A stretch of DNA of 14,766 bases, taken from assembly GCA_010671975.1 (NCBI GenBank), contig JAAHIA010000078.1:1-14766 (forward strand), read 5' to 3'. Source of the DNA: Leptolyngbya sp. SIO4C1 (lineage in GTDB: Bacteria > Cyanobacteriota > Cyanobacteriia > Phormidesmidales > Phormidesmidaceae). Made by a program: the position numbers and the translations under genes. The notes beneath the pieces were generated by a model. The model was not told the DNA's origin, did not search any database, and was given only the letters and a program-made list of their open reading frames with translations. Below, one piece after another: positions 14,679 through 14,766 of this stretch; the first letter of the stretch is position 1, and each line of letters starts with the position of its first letter.

Positions 14679-14766
14679 AACGAGTGATCCTATCGAACTC
14701 AATGCGGCAGTCCAACTGTCGCTGCTTTTTCTTTGAGGCACAAGCAGGCGGCGGACTGTAGGTCGG
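14668..14766 (-). CDS. C-terminal end of a leftward reading frame entering from the right edge (uncertain)
   Basis: Read leftward from the right edge, a frame without stops gives PTYSPPPACASKKK, then QRQLDCRIEFDRITRFSG and a TGA at 14670-14668 (32 residues). Its first residues repeat the TYSPPP found near the N-terminus of the 78-residue protein, and the DNA is alike (see findings). It may be a truncated or degenerate copy of that small gene's start, with the Met lying just outside the window. The remaining residues resemble nothing I know. With only 99 bases visible, it may not be a gene. Confidence 0.25.
   Translation of the reverse strand, partial: PTYSPPPACASKKKQRQLDCRIEFDRITRFSG

Overview
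The window is most likely chromosomal DNA from a cyanobacterium. Evidence: at least 16 copies of the HIP1 octamer GCGATCGC (about one per 0.9 kb), genes for plastoquinone and phylloquinone synthesis, cyanobacteria-type small conserved proteins (a probable DUF1823 member and a 78-residue protein beginning MRFIP), and moderately high G+C coding sequence. A Leptolyngbya-like lineage is a guess from G+C and HIP1 density only.

Layout. Positions 1-4471 are read leftward: the N-terminal part of a Tat-exported lipoprotein substrate-binding protein (cut by the left edge), glutathione synthetase gshB, a strong intrinsic terminator, a probable DUF1823 protein, and a large chemoreceptor-like protein whose stop overlaps the DUF1823 start (ATGA). 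A 200-bp divergent region follows. Positions 4672-9119 are read rightward: biotin-protein ligase birA, a secreted M23 endopeptidase with a Pro/Ala-rich linker, a hotdog thioesterase resembling DHNA-CoA hydrolase (phylloquinone pathway), and an oligopeptide/dipeptide-type substrate-binding lipoprotein. A small leftward gene (9116-9496) encodes a PEP-CTERM protein and meets the lipoprotein gene tail to tail in a shared CTAG. A 418-bp gene-free region (9497-9914) contains two stem-loops and a candidate promoter. Positions 9915-14346 are read rightward: an S9 prolyl-oligopeptidase family hydrolase, ubiD (plastoquinone pathway) and a bestrophin-family channel that starts inside the ubiD stop codon (TAATG). 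The right end has a leftward 78-residue conserved protein, a 5' region with a dyad symmetry, and the tail of another leftward reading frame that repeats 17 bp of the 78-residue gene's start.

Most genes are housekeeping or envelope functions, and there is no sign of a phage, transposon, CRISPR array or defence island. The points most worth a second look are the chemoreceptor whose CheA/CheW-binding tip is degenerate and which is coupled to a DUF1823 gene, the protein carrying both a lipoprotein-like signal and a PEP-CTERM tail, the structured RNA candidates at 1741-1847 and 9694-9844, the ubiD-bestrophin coupling, and the duplicated N-terminal segment at the right edge. No complete, clearly novel multi-gene system could be supported.
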